A stretch of DNA of 64,000 bases from Flavobacterium ardleyense (GCF_033547075.1 NZ_CP137891.1:372001-436000), one strand, 5' to 3'; shown: positions 28,225 through 37,484, counted from the stretch's first letter. Made by a program: numbers and translations. Notes: generated by a model not told the origin, from the letters alone.

Positions 28225-31032
28225 TTAAAAATCTAATTTCAATCCCACATTGTAGCGAGCTTGGTAATATTCTACTTGCTGCGTATGTTGTTTAACTCCT
28301 TGATAATAGCGTAATGGCTGATTTGTTAGATTATTCGCTTCCGCAAAAAGCCGAAGTTGTTTAGTAATTTTGAAAGATGCATTTGCATCTACAAAAAACT
28401 GTTTATCATAATAAGAATCTCGGTCAGCGTCAGGTCCTAGCTCGTCTAAATAATCAGAAGTAAAATTGGTAGAAACTCTTGCGGAGAATCGTTTATTTTC
28501 CCAAAAAAGTGAACCGTTGAACATATGAGGAGTTGTACCAGGCAAGCTTACATTTGCTCTTTCATTTCCATCTTCATCTGCAATTCCCTTAGCTTTTGAC
28601 TGTGTAAAGGTGTAATTGATATAAACTCCAAATCCTTTTAAAATCTTGTTTTCAAAGAAGTCAAACTGTCGCTGAAAGGCAACTTCAAATCCGTAAACAT
28701 TCACATTATCTCCGTTTCTAGATTGCACAAAACTCCAGTTTTCGCCACTAGGAATTGGATTAATCTGCTCTGGAAAGCTATTTCCAAAATCTACAGAAGT
28801 AAAAGACTGACTGCTATATTTATAAATAAAATTATTTAGACTTTTATAAAATGCTCCCGCCGAAATTAGACCAACGGATTTAAAATAGTTTTCCGCCATA
28901 AAATCATAATTAAATGAGGTTGTCGCTTTCAAGTTCGGATTCCCTGCTGAGATCTGCATTTCGGCAGCGTTATTATTCACAAAAGGCGCTAAATCGTAAT
29001 AGTTGGGTCTTGCCAAAGCGGTTGTAAAAGCGGCTCTCAAAACCAAACTTTCCGTCGTATTATATTTAAACGTAAGACTCGGCAAAATGTTTGTATATGA
29101 ATTCTTGGTCGTTATCACATCTTCAATCTGATCTTCGTCCAAAACGCGATTTGCGGTATAATCGATATTTGTGTTTTCAATTCGAACTCCGGTGATCATC
29201 GTTAATTTTTCATTTATATCTTGATCCCATCTAATATATGTAGCAAGTAGTTGCTCTTTTGCTTTATAATTTTGCGTTAGAAATTTAGATGCATCTGAGT
29301 CCTTTTCAAACAAAGTTCCATTTTCCAAATCTAAATTTCCTAAAAATGACGTTGAAGCAAAAGTTCCTGCAACATATTTTGAACCTGGATTAAATCCAAC
29401 TCCGTCAAAATAATCTGTTGGTACAGCTGACAGCGTTGAAAGATGATCATTCAAAGGATCAAATGAATAAAAGTTATTATCTCTCGATTTTTCCTTTAAT
29501 CGCATTCTTAAACCCGTTCTAATTCGACCCTTTTCTCCTGAAATAACCGAAAATGGAAATCTGAAATTTAATTTTGCTCCTAGTTCGTCCTCGCTAGTAT
29601 TGTTGGTATTCTCGGTAACAGAATTTAATTTGAATTTATCCAGAGATTCACCAGTTGTAGATATTAATGGAAAATAATTATCGGATAAGTCTTGAGTCAG
29701 CCCTAGTCCTTTTTGACGATATTCGATATAACGCTCCTGCGGTCTGAACTCACTAGCTTTGGAATAATTTAATGTCCAATCTAAATCTAAATTAGAACTG
29801 ATTAAATGCTCTCCTCTCAAGGCATAATTCTGAACTCTCTGATCTTCTAACCTTGTATTTTTATTGCGACTATTATCTGCGCCACCTTTGGTTTGTCTCT
29901 TAACTCTTCCATCAAAACCGGTTATTGATTCTCCCTGATAGATCGGTTTAATATCATCGTATGTAGTTCTAAAACGATTTTCACGATCATCTCTCCAGTT
30001 GTAGATGGCGTTTGCGAAAATAGTATGGTTATCATTAAATTTATAATCTAATGAAAGTGCGCCGCTACGTCGTATCCTTTGCACATCATACTTTCTTATT
30101 TCAGCTTTTGATAAATAGTCATTCCCAAATTTGTCTTTAGTCCAAACATTTTCGATGTTGTCAGAACCATAGGTATTGTTGTTATAAGATCCGCTAAAAA
30201 CCACTCCAAGCTTACTATCAAAAAGACGGTTTCCATAGACAAATCCTGCCGTATAAGTGCCTTTTTCACGGATTGGCATAAAACCTCCAGCGAGAGTTGC
30301 GGAGATTCGCTCACCATTTGGAGTTGCTCGAGTTACTAAATTCACCGATCCTCCAATAGCATCTGCATCCATATCGGGAGTTAAAGTTTTGTTGACTTCG
30401 ATTGTTGAAATCATATCTGACGGAATCAAATCCATTTGAACATTTCTGTTGTTTCCTTCAGCAGATGGAATTCGATCACCATTTAGCGTAACCGAATTTA
30501 AAGATGGTGCCAATCCTCTAATAATGATATTACGAGCTTCGCCCTGATCATTTTGCATCGTTATTCCTGGAACCCGTTTAAGTGCATCGCCGACATTTGC
30601 ATCTGGAAAGCGACCTGCTTGATCGGACGAAATAATATTCCCAATTGTGCTGCTATTTTTCTGCTGATTTAATGCTTTCGCTTGTCCCTTCAATGCATCA
30701 CCAATAATGACCTCATCAAGCTCCAATCCCGAACCTAATTCGAAATTTATAACAGTATTTCTGCCGTTGCTCACAACAATTGTCTGAACAGAAGAAGAAT
30801 AGCCCATATATGTAACCTCCATTTCAAAAGTTCCTTCCGATACATTTAAAAATTCAAAACTACCGTTATGGTCTGAAATTGTATATTTTTTTTGTTCGTG
30901 AATAGTAATTATCGCTCCAGGCAATGCAAGTTTGTCCTCAGAATCCAGAATTTTTCCAGACACGATACCCTTCTGTGCGAATCCAAATAATGTTGTTAAA
31001 AAGAGTAATGCAAATAAGTAAATCTTCTCCAT
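28225..31032 (-). CDS. TonB-dependent outer-membrane receptor
   Basis: This active-transport beta-barrel receptor has 935 residues. It has a signal peptide (KIYLFALLFLTTLFGFAQ), a CarboxypepD_reg-like domain (VSGKILDSEDKLALPGAIITIHEQKKYTISDHNGSFEF...), and a plug (RFPDANVGDALKRVPGITMQNDQGEARNIIIRGL, VTLNGDRIP, SVNLVTRATP). A long barrel follows, ending in an aromatic Phe (YQARYNVGLKLDF). It belongs to the group whose plug has the SDQAGRFPDANVGDAL segment. It is first in a transcription unit with the acid phosphatase and phytase genes, so it may import phosphate esters or phytate products; the substrate is inferred only from this context. Confidence 0.9.
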   Translation of the reverse strand: MEKIYLFALLFLTTLFGFAQKGIVSGKILDSEDKLALPGAIITIHEQKKYTISDHNGSFEFLNVSEGTFEMEVTYMGYSSSVQTIVVSNGRNTVINFELGSGLELDEVIIGDALKGQAKALNQQKNSSTIGNIISSDQAGRFPDANVGDALKRVPGITMQNDQGEARNIIIRGLAPSLNSVTLNGDRIPSAEGNNRNVQMDLIPSDMISTIEVNKTLTPDMDADAIGGSVNLVTRATPNGERISATLAGGFMPIREKGTYTAGFVYGNRLFDSKLGVVFSGSYNNNTYGSDNIENVWTKDKFGNDYLSKAEIRKYDVQRIRRSGALSLDYKFNDNHTIFANAIYNWRDDRENRFRTTYDDIKPIYQGESITGFDGRVKRQTKGGADNSRNKNTRLEDQRVQNYALRGEHLISSNLDLDWTLNYSKASEFRPQERYIEYRQKGLGLTQDLSDNYFPLISTTGESLDKFKLNSVTENTNNTSEDELGAKLNFRFPFSVISGEKGRIRTGLRMRLKEKSRDNNFYSFDPLNDHLSTLSAVPTDYFDGVGFNPGSKYVAGTFASTSFLGNLDLENGTLFEKDSDASKFLTQNYKAKEQLLATYIRWDQDINEKLTMITGVRIENTNIDYTANRVLDEDQIEDVITTKNSYTNILPSLTFKYNTTESLVLRAAFTTALARPNYYDLAPFVNNNAAEMQISAGNPNLKATTSFNYDFMAENYFKSVGLISAGAFYKSLNNFIYKYSSQSFTSVDFGNSFPEQINPIPSGENWSFVQSRNGDNVNVYGFEVAFQRQFDFFENKILKGFGVYINYTFTQSKAKGIADEDGNERANVSLPGTTPHMFNGSLFWENKRFSARVSTNFTSDYLDELGPDADRDSYYDKQFFVDANASFKITKQLRLFAEANNLTNQPLRYYQGVKQHTQQVEYYQARYNVGLKLDF

Positions 31033-31064
31033 TGTTGATTTAATAAATTAATTAATTTCTGATG

Positions 31065-31072
31065 CAAATCTA
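31065..31072 (-). promoter_or_regulatory. -7 box for the TonB receptor / phosphatase / phytase unit
   Basis: The minus strand reads TAGATTTG, a full TAnnTTTG match 32 bases before the receptor ATG. Confidence 0.5.
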
Positions 31073-31163
31073 GAATCACTGTGTTAAGCTAAATATCAGT
31101 TAGAATTAATTAGCGGTTAAGAAAATTCACAATATGTTAAATCAAAAATGGTGTAAAACACAA

Positions 31164-31197
31164 AAATCCATTCTTTGTCAGAATGGATTTTTTTTCT
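31164..31197 (-). terminator. Terminator after the PH/SHOCT gene
   Basis: ATCCATTCT and AGAATGGAT form a perfect stem with a five-base loop and T-rich tails on both sides. On the minus strand it follows the gene at 31254-31988 and separates it from the TonB receptor gene. Confidence 0.7.
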
Positions 31198-31253
31198 TCT
31201 AATGAAAACTGCTCCAAATTAACCAAGCAGTTCTACAAATAAAGTATTACAGT

Positions 31254-31988
31254 CTACATCAAAGCCAAAATCTCTTTTTTATATCGATCATATTCGCCTT
31301 GCATAATCAATCCATTATCCAAAAGCCTTTTGTAATTCTGAAGTTTGTCAAAAAGTTCGTCTTGCGATAAATCTGTCAAACGTTTCTCGCCCGCATTTGT
31401 AGATTCCGTTTTTGGTTCTTCGTAAAGTTCATAAGAAGTAGATGGAATTATTTCAGCGAAATTCGTCACTTCCTCCGCTTCTACTTCCTCGACTTCAATA
31501 ACTTCAGGTTCTTTCTCATCATGCTCAATTGGAAGTTCAAAAACGCTGATTTCTTCCTCAATTGGAGAGTCGGCGGCCAAATTTGGTTTTGGAGCTTTTA
31601 ATTCTTCAAGTCGTTCTTTGGCGTAAGTATATAATTTCCGAACCTGATTTTTTGGCAGATATTCCATTGTATGAGTAATATCAGATTTTGTAGTAAATGT
31701 GAATTCAGCGCCCAAAATTCCTTCTTTTACAAACGACGCATTTACATCTTCCCAGTCATAATCTATGAATTCCATCGACAAGCCTAAATTCTTTGGTCGG
31801 CACAAAATAATTCGCTTATTTGTTACCACAATACTATCGGGAAGTATGGTCATCGCCGGCATTTTCTGAACCGCAATATATCCTATTTCCTCAGATTTCA
31901 TTAGCAAACTTTCTAGCTTTGCGCTAATTTTTTCAATCGCCTTTGGATCTTGATCTTCGTTTAATATCTTTTTTAAATTATCTAACAT
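31254..31988 (-). CDS. Bacterial PH domain and SHOCT domain protein
   Basis: The protein has 244 residues in three parts. Residues of about 35-125 form a bacterial PH-like domain (YIAVQKMPAMTILPDSIVVTNKRIILCRP...YDWEDVNASFVKEG). An acidic linker follows (EEEISVFELPIEHDEKEPEVIEVEEVEAEEV). The C terminus is a SHOCT motif (LTDLSQDELFDKLQNYKRLLDNGLIMQGEYDRYKKEILALM). SHOCT segments are short oligomerisation modules; the function of such proteins is unknown. No signal peptide is present. It is last in a minus-strand run with the YjbR and cyclase genes, 21 bases after the former. Confidence 0.8.
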   Translation of the reverse strand: MLDNLKKILNEDQDPKAIEKISAKLESLLMKSEEIGYIAVQKMPAMTILPDSIVVTNKRIILCRPKNLGLSMEFIDYDWEDVNASFVKEGILGAEFTFTTKSDITHTMEYLPKNQVRKLYTYAKERLEELKAPKPNLAADSPIEEEISVFELPIEHDEKEPEVIEVEEVEAEEVTNFAEIIPSTSYELYEEPKTESTNAGEKRLTDLSQDELFDKLQNYKRLLDNGLIMQGEYDRYKKEILALM

Positions 31989-32009
31989 CGCTCGTAGCTT
32001 TTATTTTTT

Positions 32010-32381
32010 CTATTTTCCTAATTCCTCAATTTCCTTTTGAATCTTCTTGGTCAAGCTCACAAAAACTAAATTATAAGAGTCTTGCAACCATTCCAAAACC
32101 AACTTATCCGATGCATCTTGATTGATTGCAACCGTATTCCAATGCACCTTGCTCATGTGATAACCGGGCGCGACCGCCTCATATTCCTGCCTGAGTGCAA
32201 TCGCTTTTTCTGGATCGCATTTCAAATTTATAGCGGGATTACCTTTTTCCCAACTATCAAGTCCAGTCAAGCAGAACATTTTTCCGCCGACTTTAAAAAC
32301 TAAAGTATCTTGATCAAACGGAAAAGCTTCACTCGTGCCTTTTAACGAAGCGCAAAAATCATATAATACTTCAATGTTCAT
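32010..32381 (-). CDS. MmcQ/YjbR family protein
   Basis: This is a 123-residue small protein of the MmcQ/YjbR fold, sometimes called DNA-binding because of its fold. Characteristic parts are the start LYDFCASLKGTSEAFPFDQDTLVFKVGGKMFCLT, the middle NLKCDPEKAIALRQEYEAVAPGYHMSKVHWNTVAI and the DKLVLEWLQDSYNLV helix. The biological role is not established. It lies between the cyclase and PH/SHOCT genes, five bases after the former. Confidence 0.85.
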   Translation of the reverse strand: MNIEVLYDFCASLKGTSEAFPFDQDTLVFKVGGKMFCLTGLDSWEKGNPAINLKCDPEKAIALRQEYEAVAPGYHMSKVHWNTVAINQDASDKLVLEWLQDSYNLVFVSLTKKIQKEIEELGK

Positions 32382-32386
32382 AAATC

Positions 32387-33172
32387 TTAGTAATGCAACG
32401 TTTCAATTCTATACAGAATTGGTTTGCTCGGGCTTGCATCATTTTCAAACGAGGCAATCTGCAAATTCAGCAAATAAGTCCCGTCTTCAATAGCATCTCT
32501 CACAAAAATCATTTCGGTTATAGTGGCATCCATTCTCGCATCGGAATTCAAATTGTCAACATCTGTAACATTCCAAAACGCTTTATGAGCCAATAATTTC
32601 CCATCATCTTTCTCCTTATCCACACTCGGCAAGTCAACTAACAGATGTTTTATTCCACTCTTTTTGCAAAAATTCGCAGCATCTTCAGTCAGATATGGCG
32701 GATTTGTATTGGAATAATTATTATTCTTTTTTGATTTTAAATTTGGAAGTGTTCGAATAATCAAAGCCTCAGTATCTTCAAAATGATCTTGAGAATTTGA
32801 CTTTTCAAGTGCCAACATCAGCTGTTTTTTACTGATAACCAGATCTCCTTCGCGTTCTTCTGGTTGAATTGTAAGTAGTTCAGCGAGGAAAAAAAACTGT
32901 GTTAGACACTTATTTATGCTAAAAAATTCTCGCGTAATATGCCCAACACATTCGGTATGCGTCCCGTGCCCATGCGGATTAAAGAAAATATTATTAAAAT
33001 TCGTACTGCTCCCTTCCGAAACTTTCCCGACCCATTCGCCAAAAACCTGAGGCTCAATTTTCGGCTGCTCAATATACCACGCAATCGGATTTTCGCCATC
33101 AGCCGTAATCGGAATGGAAATATCCAGCGGTTTCGACAAGTCTACTCTAAAATTTCGAATCTGTGCTTTCAT
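32387..33172 (-). CDS. Cyclase / kynurenine formamidase-like hydrolase
   Basis: This metal-dependent hydrolase is of the cyclase (KynB-like) family, which cleaves amides or esters such as N-formylkynurenine. The family metal motif HxGTHxD appears here as HGHGTHTECVGHI, with the usual Asp replaced by Glu. Other segments are LLVDLPSVDKEKDDGKLLAHKAFW and ILNLQIASFEND near the end. The ATG at 33172 is chosen because the -7 box at 33197-33204 lies just upstream and the longer TTG start would fall within it. No kynurenine-pathway genes are nearby, so the substrate is unknown. Confidence 0.8.
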   Translation of the reverse strand: MKAQIRNFRVDLSKPLDISIPITADGENPIAWYIEQPKIEPQVFGEWVGKVSEGSSTNFNNIFFNPHGHGTHTECVGHITREFFSINKCLTQFFFLAELLTIQPEEREGDLVISKKQLMLALEKSNSQDHFEDTEALIIRTLPNLKSKKNNNYSNTNPPYLTEDAANFCKKSGIKHLLVDLPSVDKEKDDGKLLAHKAFWNVTDVDNLNSDARMDATITEMIFVRDAIEDGTYLLNLQIASFENDASPSKPILYRIETLHY

Positions 33173-33196
33173 AAAATTATTGGGATTACTGCTTAT

Positions 33197-33204
33197 CAAA
33201 GATA
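33197..33204 (-). promoter_or_regulatory. -7 box for the cyclase-YjbR-PH/SHOCT run
   Basis: The minus strand reads TATCTTTG, 24 bases before the ATG at 33172. It rules out the longer frame beginning at 33199. Confidence 0.6.
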
Positions 33205-33261
33205 AAAATTATAAAGAAGTTTCAACTTTTCAATTCTCCTATTGAGTAAGATTTTTTTTCA

Positions 33262-33414
33262 GGAGCTAAATCCCGCTTTCTACTACAATCTGCAAGCACA
33301 AATTCCTTGTGCACAATGCGCGGCAAGGAGCTTCCGTTGGTCGCTCTTGCTGCGCAGTGCACAATGTCATTTGCCACTTGCAGGATTTTCGCGACAATCG
33401 GGGCTAGGGCACTT
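33262..33414 (+). repeat. Family 2 dispersed repeat, copy b
   Basis: The element runs from GGAGCT to GGGCTAGGGCACTT. Between CAATCT and AGGATTTTCGC lies a long arm pair, CTGCAAG...CTTGCAG, enclosing nested pieces (CCTTGTGCACAATGC, GCAGTGCACAATG). It is almost the mirror of copy c at 37323-37473, which is on the other strand. Confidence 0.8.
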
Positions 33415-33475
33415 ATTTTCAATTCAAATATCGTGAATAAAGTGAATATGAAATTTTAAGAGTAAAAAAGAAACG

Positions 33476-34603
33476 TTATTCCACCAGAAAAAGATCACTA
33501 GCAATTCCGTCGCTGAGAAATTTTCCTTTTGCTGTAGTCTTTAAGATTCCATTTTCTAAAACAAGTAAACCATCATCGCAAAATTTTTGAGCGCGATCTA
33601 TTAAATAATCCGAAATTTCAGTTCCAAAGTTATTCTGAATAGTTGAAAGTGAAATTCCCCAAATAGTTCGAAGTCCCGTCATTACGGTTTCATTATAACG
33701 ATCTTGACTGCTCAAGATTTCCTGTTCAAAATCTCGTTTTTTAGATGTAATTCCTTTGATGTACTTAACGTTATTCGGAATGTTCCAAGAGCGGGATTTT
33801 CCGTCATAACTATGTGCCGAAGGGCCAATTCCGATATATTTCTTGCCCAACCAGTAACTTGAATTGTTCTGAGAGAAGTAACCTTCTTTGCCAAAATTCG
33901 AAATTTCGTAATGTATAAATCCTCGTTCTTTTAATTTGTCCATCAAAAAAGCAAAGTGTTCCTGAGCAATTTCATCTTTTGGCGCTTCGATCTTTCCTTC
34001 TTTTATAAGTTGAAAAAGTGCAGTTCGAGGTTCGACAGTTAGTGCGTAAGTCGAAATATGTGGCACGCCAAACGAAAGCGCTTTTTCGATATTCTGTTCC
34101 CACTGCACTAATGACATTCCAGGAATTCCGTAAATCAAATCAATCGAAATATTATCGAAATACTTTGCCGCCGCTTCCAAGCATTTTGATGCTTCTTCGG
34201 CGTTGTGCGCGCGATTCATCATTTTTAAATCTTCTTCAAAAAATGACTGAATCCCAATTGACAATCTATTTACTGGTGTTTTAGAAAGCTCTATAATTCG
34301 CTCAGGACTTAAATCGTCTGGATTTGCTTCGAGGGTAATTTCAGGATTATCTACAACATCATATTCTTGATACACTTTGTCGATCAGAAAAATGATTTCA
34401 TCATTGCTCAAAACCGATGGCGTTCCTCCGCCGAAATAGATGGTTTCAATTTTTTCATTTACTGCTTCATTTTTACGAATCGTAATTTCTAGCGCTAATG
34501 CCTCAACCATTTCTGTTTTGTACTTCATTGAAGTCGAAAAGTGGAAATCGCAGTAGTGACACGCTTGTTTGCAGAAAGGAATATGAATATAAATACCAGC
34601 CAT
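33476..34603 (-). CDS. hemW: Radical SAM heme chaperone HemW
   Basis: This radical SAM enzyme is related to coproporphyrinogen III dehydrogenase HemN and is now regarded as a heme-insertion chaperone. The cluster motif is CKQACHYCDFHF at residues 11-22, followed by ETIYFGGGTPSVLS and the SIGIQSFFEEDLKMMNRAHNAEE segment; HYEISNFGKEGYFSQNNSSYW is also diagnostic of the HemW group. The short N-terminal extension seen in HemN is absent. Length is 375 residues. It follows ruvC by 51 bases on the same strand. Confidence 0.9.
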   Translation of the reverse strand: MAGIYIHIPFCKQACHYCDFHFSTSMKYKTEMVEALALEITIRKNEAVNEKIETIYFGGGTPSVLSNDEIIFLIDKVYQEYDVVDNPEITLEANPDDLSPERIIELSKTPVNRLSIGIQSFFEEDLKMMNRAHNAEEASKCLEAAAKYFDNISIDLIYGIPGMSLVQWEQNIEKALSFGVPHISTYALTVEPRTALFQLIKEGKIEAPKDEIAQEHFAFLMDKLKERGFIHYEISNFGKEGYFSQNNSSYWLGKKYIGIGPSAHSYDGKSRSWNIPNNVKYIKGITSKKRDFEQEILSSQDRYNETVMTGLRTIWGISLSTIQNNFGTEISDYLIDRAQKFCDDGLLVLENGILKTTAKGKFLSDGIASDLFLVE

Positions 34604-34654
34604 AGAATTTTGTGGAGTTGAAAGAATAGTTCTAAATGAATTTTGATTTCGAGA

Positions 34655-35233
34655 TTACTTCCGAACCTTGTCTTCATTTTGTTTTACAAAAGCGTCCCAG
34701 CCAGTATAGCTTTTCTCACCGGTTGGTTTTCCCGAATTAAAAAAGTGACAAACCGCAGCCGCTAAACCATCAGTGCTATCTAAGTTTTTTGGAAGTGTTT
34801 TCAAACCCAATAATTGCTGAAGCATTTTGGCAACCTGCTCTTTGGAAGCATTTCCGTTTCCGGTAATTGCCATTTTTATCTTCTTCGGTTCATACTCAGT
34901 AATCGGAATTTGTCTCGAAAGTCCCGCCGCCATTGCAACGCCTTGCGCTCTTCCTAATTTTAACATTGACTGTACGTTCTTACCAAAGAAGGGTGCTTCA
35001 ATCGCGATTTCGTCTGGATGATGCGTCTCGATAAGTTCGATTGTACGTTCAAAAATCACTCTCAATTTCTGATAATGGTCGTCGTATTTATTCAAAATTA
35101 ATTCGTTGAGCTGGACGAATTCCATCTTCTTCTGCACGATCTTTATAATTCCAAAACCCATAATTGTAGTCCCAGGATCTATTCCTAAAATGATGCGCTC
35201 GTTTACCGATTTTATTTCCTTATTTTGCAGCAA
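34655..35233 (-). CDS. ruvC: Holliday junction endonuclease RuvC
   Basis: RuvC resolves Holliday junctions during recombination. Catalytic acidic residues are seen in IILGIDPGTTIMGFGII, AIEAPFFGKNVQSMLKLGRAQGVA and, at the C terminus, NLDSTDGLAAAVCHFF. The length of 192 residues is normal. No ATG is available in frame; the most likely start is a TTG at 35233 or a codon very close to it. That codon overlaps the ATG of the divergent gene. ruvC is encoded directly before hemW. Confidence 0.9.
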   Translation of the reverse strand: MLQNKEIKSVNERIILGIDPGTTIMGFGIIKIVQKKMEFVQLNELILNKYDDHYQKLRVIFERTIELIETHHPDEIAIEAPFFGKNVQSMLKLGRAQGVAMAAGLSRQIPITEYEPKKIKMAITGNGNASKEQVAKMLQQLLGLKTLPKNLDSTDGLAAAVCHFFNSGKPTGEKSYTGWDAFVKQNEDKVRK

Positions 35234-36168
35234 TGATTTTAATTTCTCACAAAGCTAAACAATTCTTGGCCGTTGTCGCCAAACTTTTGGTTGTGGCGGC
35301 GGCATTTTATTTTATCTACTATAAACTCGCCAATGATGAAGCGGTAAAAAGTGGTTTGTTTCTAGAAAAGATTCAAAGTAACTTTAGTTTTACAGCAATT
35401 TTTATCTTGCTTTTGCTGAGTTTTCTAAATAGATTTCTCGAAATTATAAAGTGGCAAAACCTTATTTCTACCATCAAGAAAATTTCGATTGGCGAAGCAA
35501 GCAAGCAAGTCTTGGCCGCTCTTACACTATCGATTTTTACACCAAACGGAATTGGGGAATATGCTGGAAAAGCGTTATTCTATCCAAAAACGCAGACCAA
35601 AGAAATTGTATTTTTAAATCTGGTTTGCAACGGAATTCAGATGATTCTATCAATCCTTTTCGGAATTGCAGGCTTGGTTTGGTTTAATCAAATTACCAAA
35701 ATAATTTCGAACACTCAGTTACTGCTAGCTTTTGGAATTCTTGCAGTAATTATAGGATTGGTTGTTAGTTTACAGAGAATTGAAATTCGCGGGTATTCAA
35801 TTCAAAAACTTTTCGAAAAGATAAATGCAATTCCCAAGAAAATTCACAGGAAAAATATAGGATTGGCTATTTCGCGTTATATGATATTTTCGCATCAAAA
35901 TTTATTACTCTTTGTACTACTCGGGGTTGAGTTGCCATACTTTACAATGATGGCGGCGATCACGGCGGTATATTTTCTGTCATCTTCATTGCCAGCATTT
36001 CAAATGTTTGACTTTGCAATTAAGGGAAGTGTCGCTTTATTATTCTTTGCTCCACTTGGGGTTGAAGATTGGATTCCAATTTTAGTAACTACGATTATGT
36101 GGTTTCTAAATGTGGTTTTGCCCGTTGTAATCGGAAGTTTTTATGTCATGAAATTCAAACTGAAATGA
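35233..36168 (+). CDS. Lysylphosphatidylglycerol synthase-like membrane protein (flippase-like)
   Basis: This is a polytopic membrane protein of 311 residues with about eight hydrophobic segments and the conserved pattern of the LPG synthase transmembrane/UPF0104 family: NRFLEIIKWQNLISTIKKISIGEASKQVLAALTLSIFTPNGIGEYAGKALFYPK. Proteins of this fold are proposed to flip lipids or lipid-linked sugars. Its stop overlaps the ATG of the glycosyltransferase gene (ATGA at 36165-36168), so the two are coupled and may act on one glycolipid. It is read divergently from ruvC with no intergenic space. Confidence 0.8.
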   Translation: MILISHKAKQFLAVVAKLLVVAAAFYFIYYKLANDEAVKSGLFLEKIQSNFSFTAIFILLLLSFLNRFLEIIKWQNLISTIKKISIGEASKQVLAALTLSIFTPNGIGEYAGKALFYPKTQTKEIVFLNLVCNGIQMILSILFGIAGLVWFNQITKIISNTQLLLAFGILAVIIGLVVSLQRIEIRGYSIQKLFEKINAIPKKIHRKNIGLAISRYMIFSHQNLLLFVLLGVELPYFTMMAAITAVYFLSSSLPAFQMFDFAIKGSVALLFFAPLGVEDWIPILVTTIMWFLNVVLPVVIGSFYVMKFKLK

Positions 36169-37298
36169 TTGTACTCTATACGCTAATTGGATTTTACATC
36201 GTCTGCTATATTTTCAGCATCGTGCGATTGTGTTTGGGCTTCAATAAGATTAAAACTTTTAAAGCTGATAATTCTGAAGCGAGAACTAGATTTTCGGTAA
36301 TTGTTCCTTTGCGAAATGAAGCCGAAAGTATTTCTGAGCTCTTAACAAGTTTCGAAAATATAAAATATCCATATTCTCTATTCGAAATAATATTTGTGAA
36401 TGATGATTCGACCGATAATTCTGCTTCAATCATTAATAAATGGCGAATGCTGAATACTGCAATTGCCACCACAATGATCGAAAATGTGAGGATGAGCAAT
36501 TCTCCCAAGAAAGATGCGATAAACCGGGCGATTCCGATTGTACAATATGAGTGGATTATAACCACTGATGCCGACTGCAGGTGGAATGAAAAGTCTATCT
36601 CCACTTATGACAATTATATTCAGAAAAATGATGTGAAGATGATTGCATCGTCGGTAGTTTATGAAAAAGCAAAAGGATTTCTTGAACGTTTTCAACAGAT
36701 AGATCTGATTAGTTTGCAAGCAACCACGATTGGAAGTTTTGGTTTGAACAATGCTTTTATGGCAAACGGCGCGAACTTCGCCTATCAGAAATCTTTTTTT
36801 AAGGAACTAAATGGATTTGAAAGTGATAATAATATTGCTTCGGGCGATGATGTTTTTTTGCTTCAAAAGGCTTTCGCCAAATATCCGCAGCAGGTTCGAT
36901 ACCTGAAATCTGAAGACACAATTGTGACAACTTCGGCTGAAATTTCGTGGAAGAGATTGTTTAATCAACGAGTACGTTGGGCTTCGAAAGCCACATCCTA
37001 TCAAAGCGAATATGGCGAAATGCTCGCGGTGTTTGTATTTATAGGAAATCTTTCGTTTGTTGTGAGTGTAATTATGGCTGTATTTAACTTATTGCCATTA
37101 CAGATTCTGGCAGTTATAATAATCGTAAAGTACCTAGTTGACTTGTGGCTTCTAACTTTGGGGAATAACTTTTTGAAAGCAGAAAAAGTGATGATTCCGT
37201 TTCTTTCGGCAATTATCTATCCTTTCTTCAGTGTTTTGATTGGATTTTATATTCTGATTTTTGGAATGAAGTACAATTGGAAAGGTCGTCAATTTTAG
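36165..37298 (+). CDS. Membrane glycosyltransferase family 2
   Basis: This processive-type glycosyltransferase would use a nucleotide sugar to build a surface glycan or glycolipid. After an N-terminal membrane helix come TRFSVIVPLRNEAESISELL, FVNDDSTDNSA (Asp pair), TTDADCRW (DxD), GDDVFLLQKA and QRVRWASK, the QxxRW motif of this family. Two or three membrane helices follow at the C terminus. The ATG at 36165 overlaps the stop of the previous gene; the longer upstream frame reads through that gene and is not credible. The 377-residue product has no specific sugar assignment. Confidence 0.88.
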   Translation: MIVLYTLIGFYIVCYIFSIVRLCLGFNKIKTFKADNSEARTRFSVIVPLRNEAESISELLTSFENIKYPYSLFEIIFVNDDSTDNSASIINKWRMLNTAIATTMIENVRMSNSPKKDAINRAIPIVQYEWIITTDADCRWNEKSISTYDNYIQKNDVKMIASSVVYEKAKGFLERFQQIDLISLQATTIGSFGLNNAFMANGANFAYQKSFFKELNGFESDNNIASGDDVFLLQKAFAKYPQQVRYLKSEDTIVTTSAEISWKRLFNQRVRWASKATSYQSEYGEMLAVFVFIGNLSFVVSVIMAVFNLLPLQILAVIIIVKYLVDLWLLTLGNNFLKAEKVMIPFLSAIIYPFFSVLIGFYILIFGMKYNWKGRQF

Positions 37299-37322
37299 AA
37301 ACAATATTTCAATTGAAACCTA

Positions 37323-37473
37323 GAGCCCTAGCCCTGATTGTCGCGGAAATCCTGCAAGTGCCAAATGACATTGTGCACTGTGCGGGAAGAGCGACCAACG
37401 GAAGCTCCTTGCCGTGCATTGTGCACAAGGAATTTGCGCTTGCAGATTGTAGTAGAAAGCAGGATAAAGCTCC
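37323..37473 (-). repeat. Family 2 dispersed repeat, copy c
   Basis: This inverted near-identical copy of 33262-33414 runs from GGGCTAGGGCTC-like ends to GGAGCT with the same CTGCAAG...CTTGCAG arms. It lies directly after the glycosyltransferase stop codon and reaches close to the end of the lipoprotein gene. Confidence 0.8.
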
Positions 37474-37484
37474 AAAAAAATATT

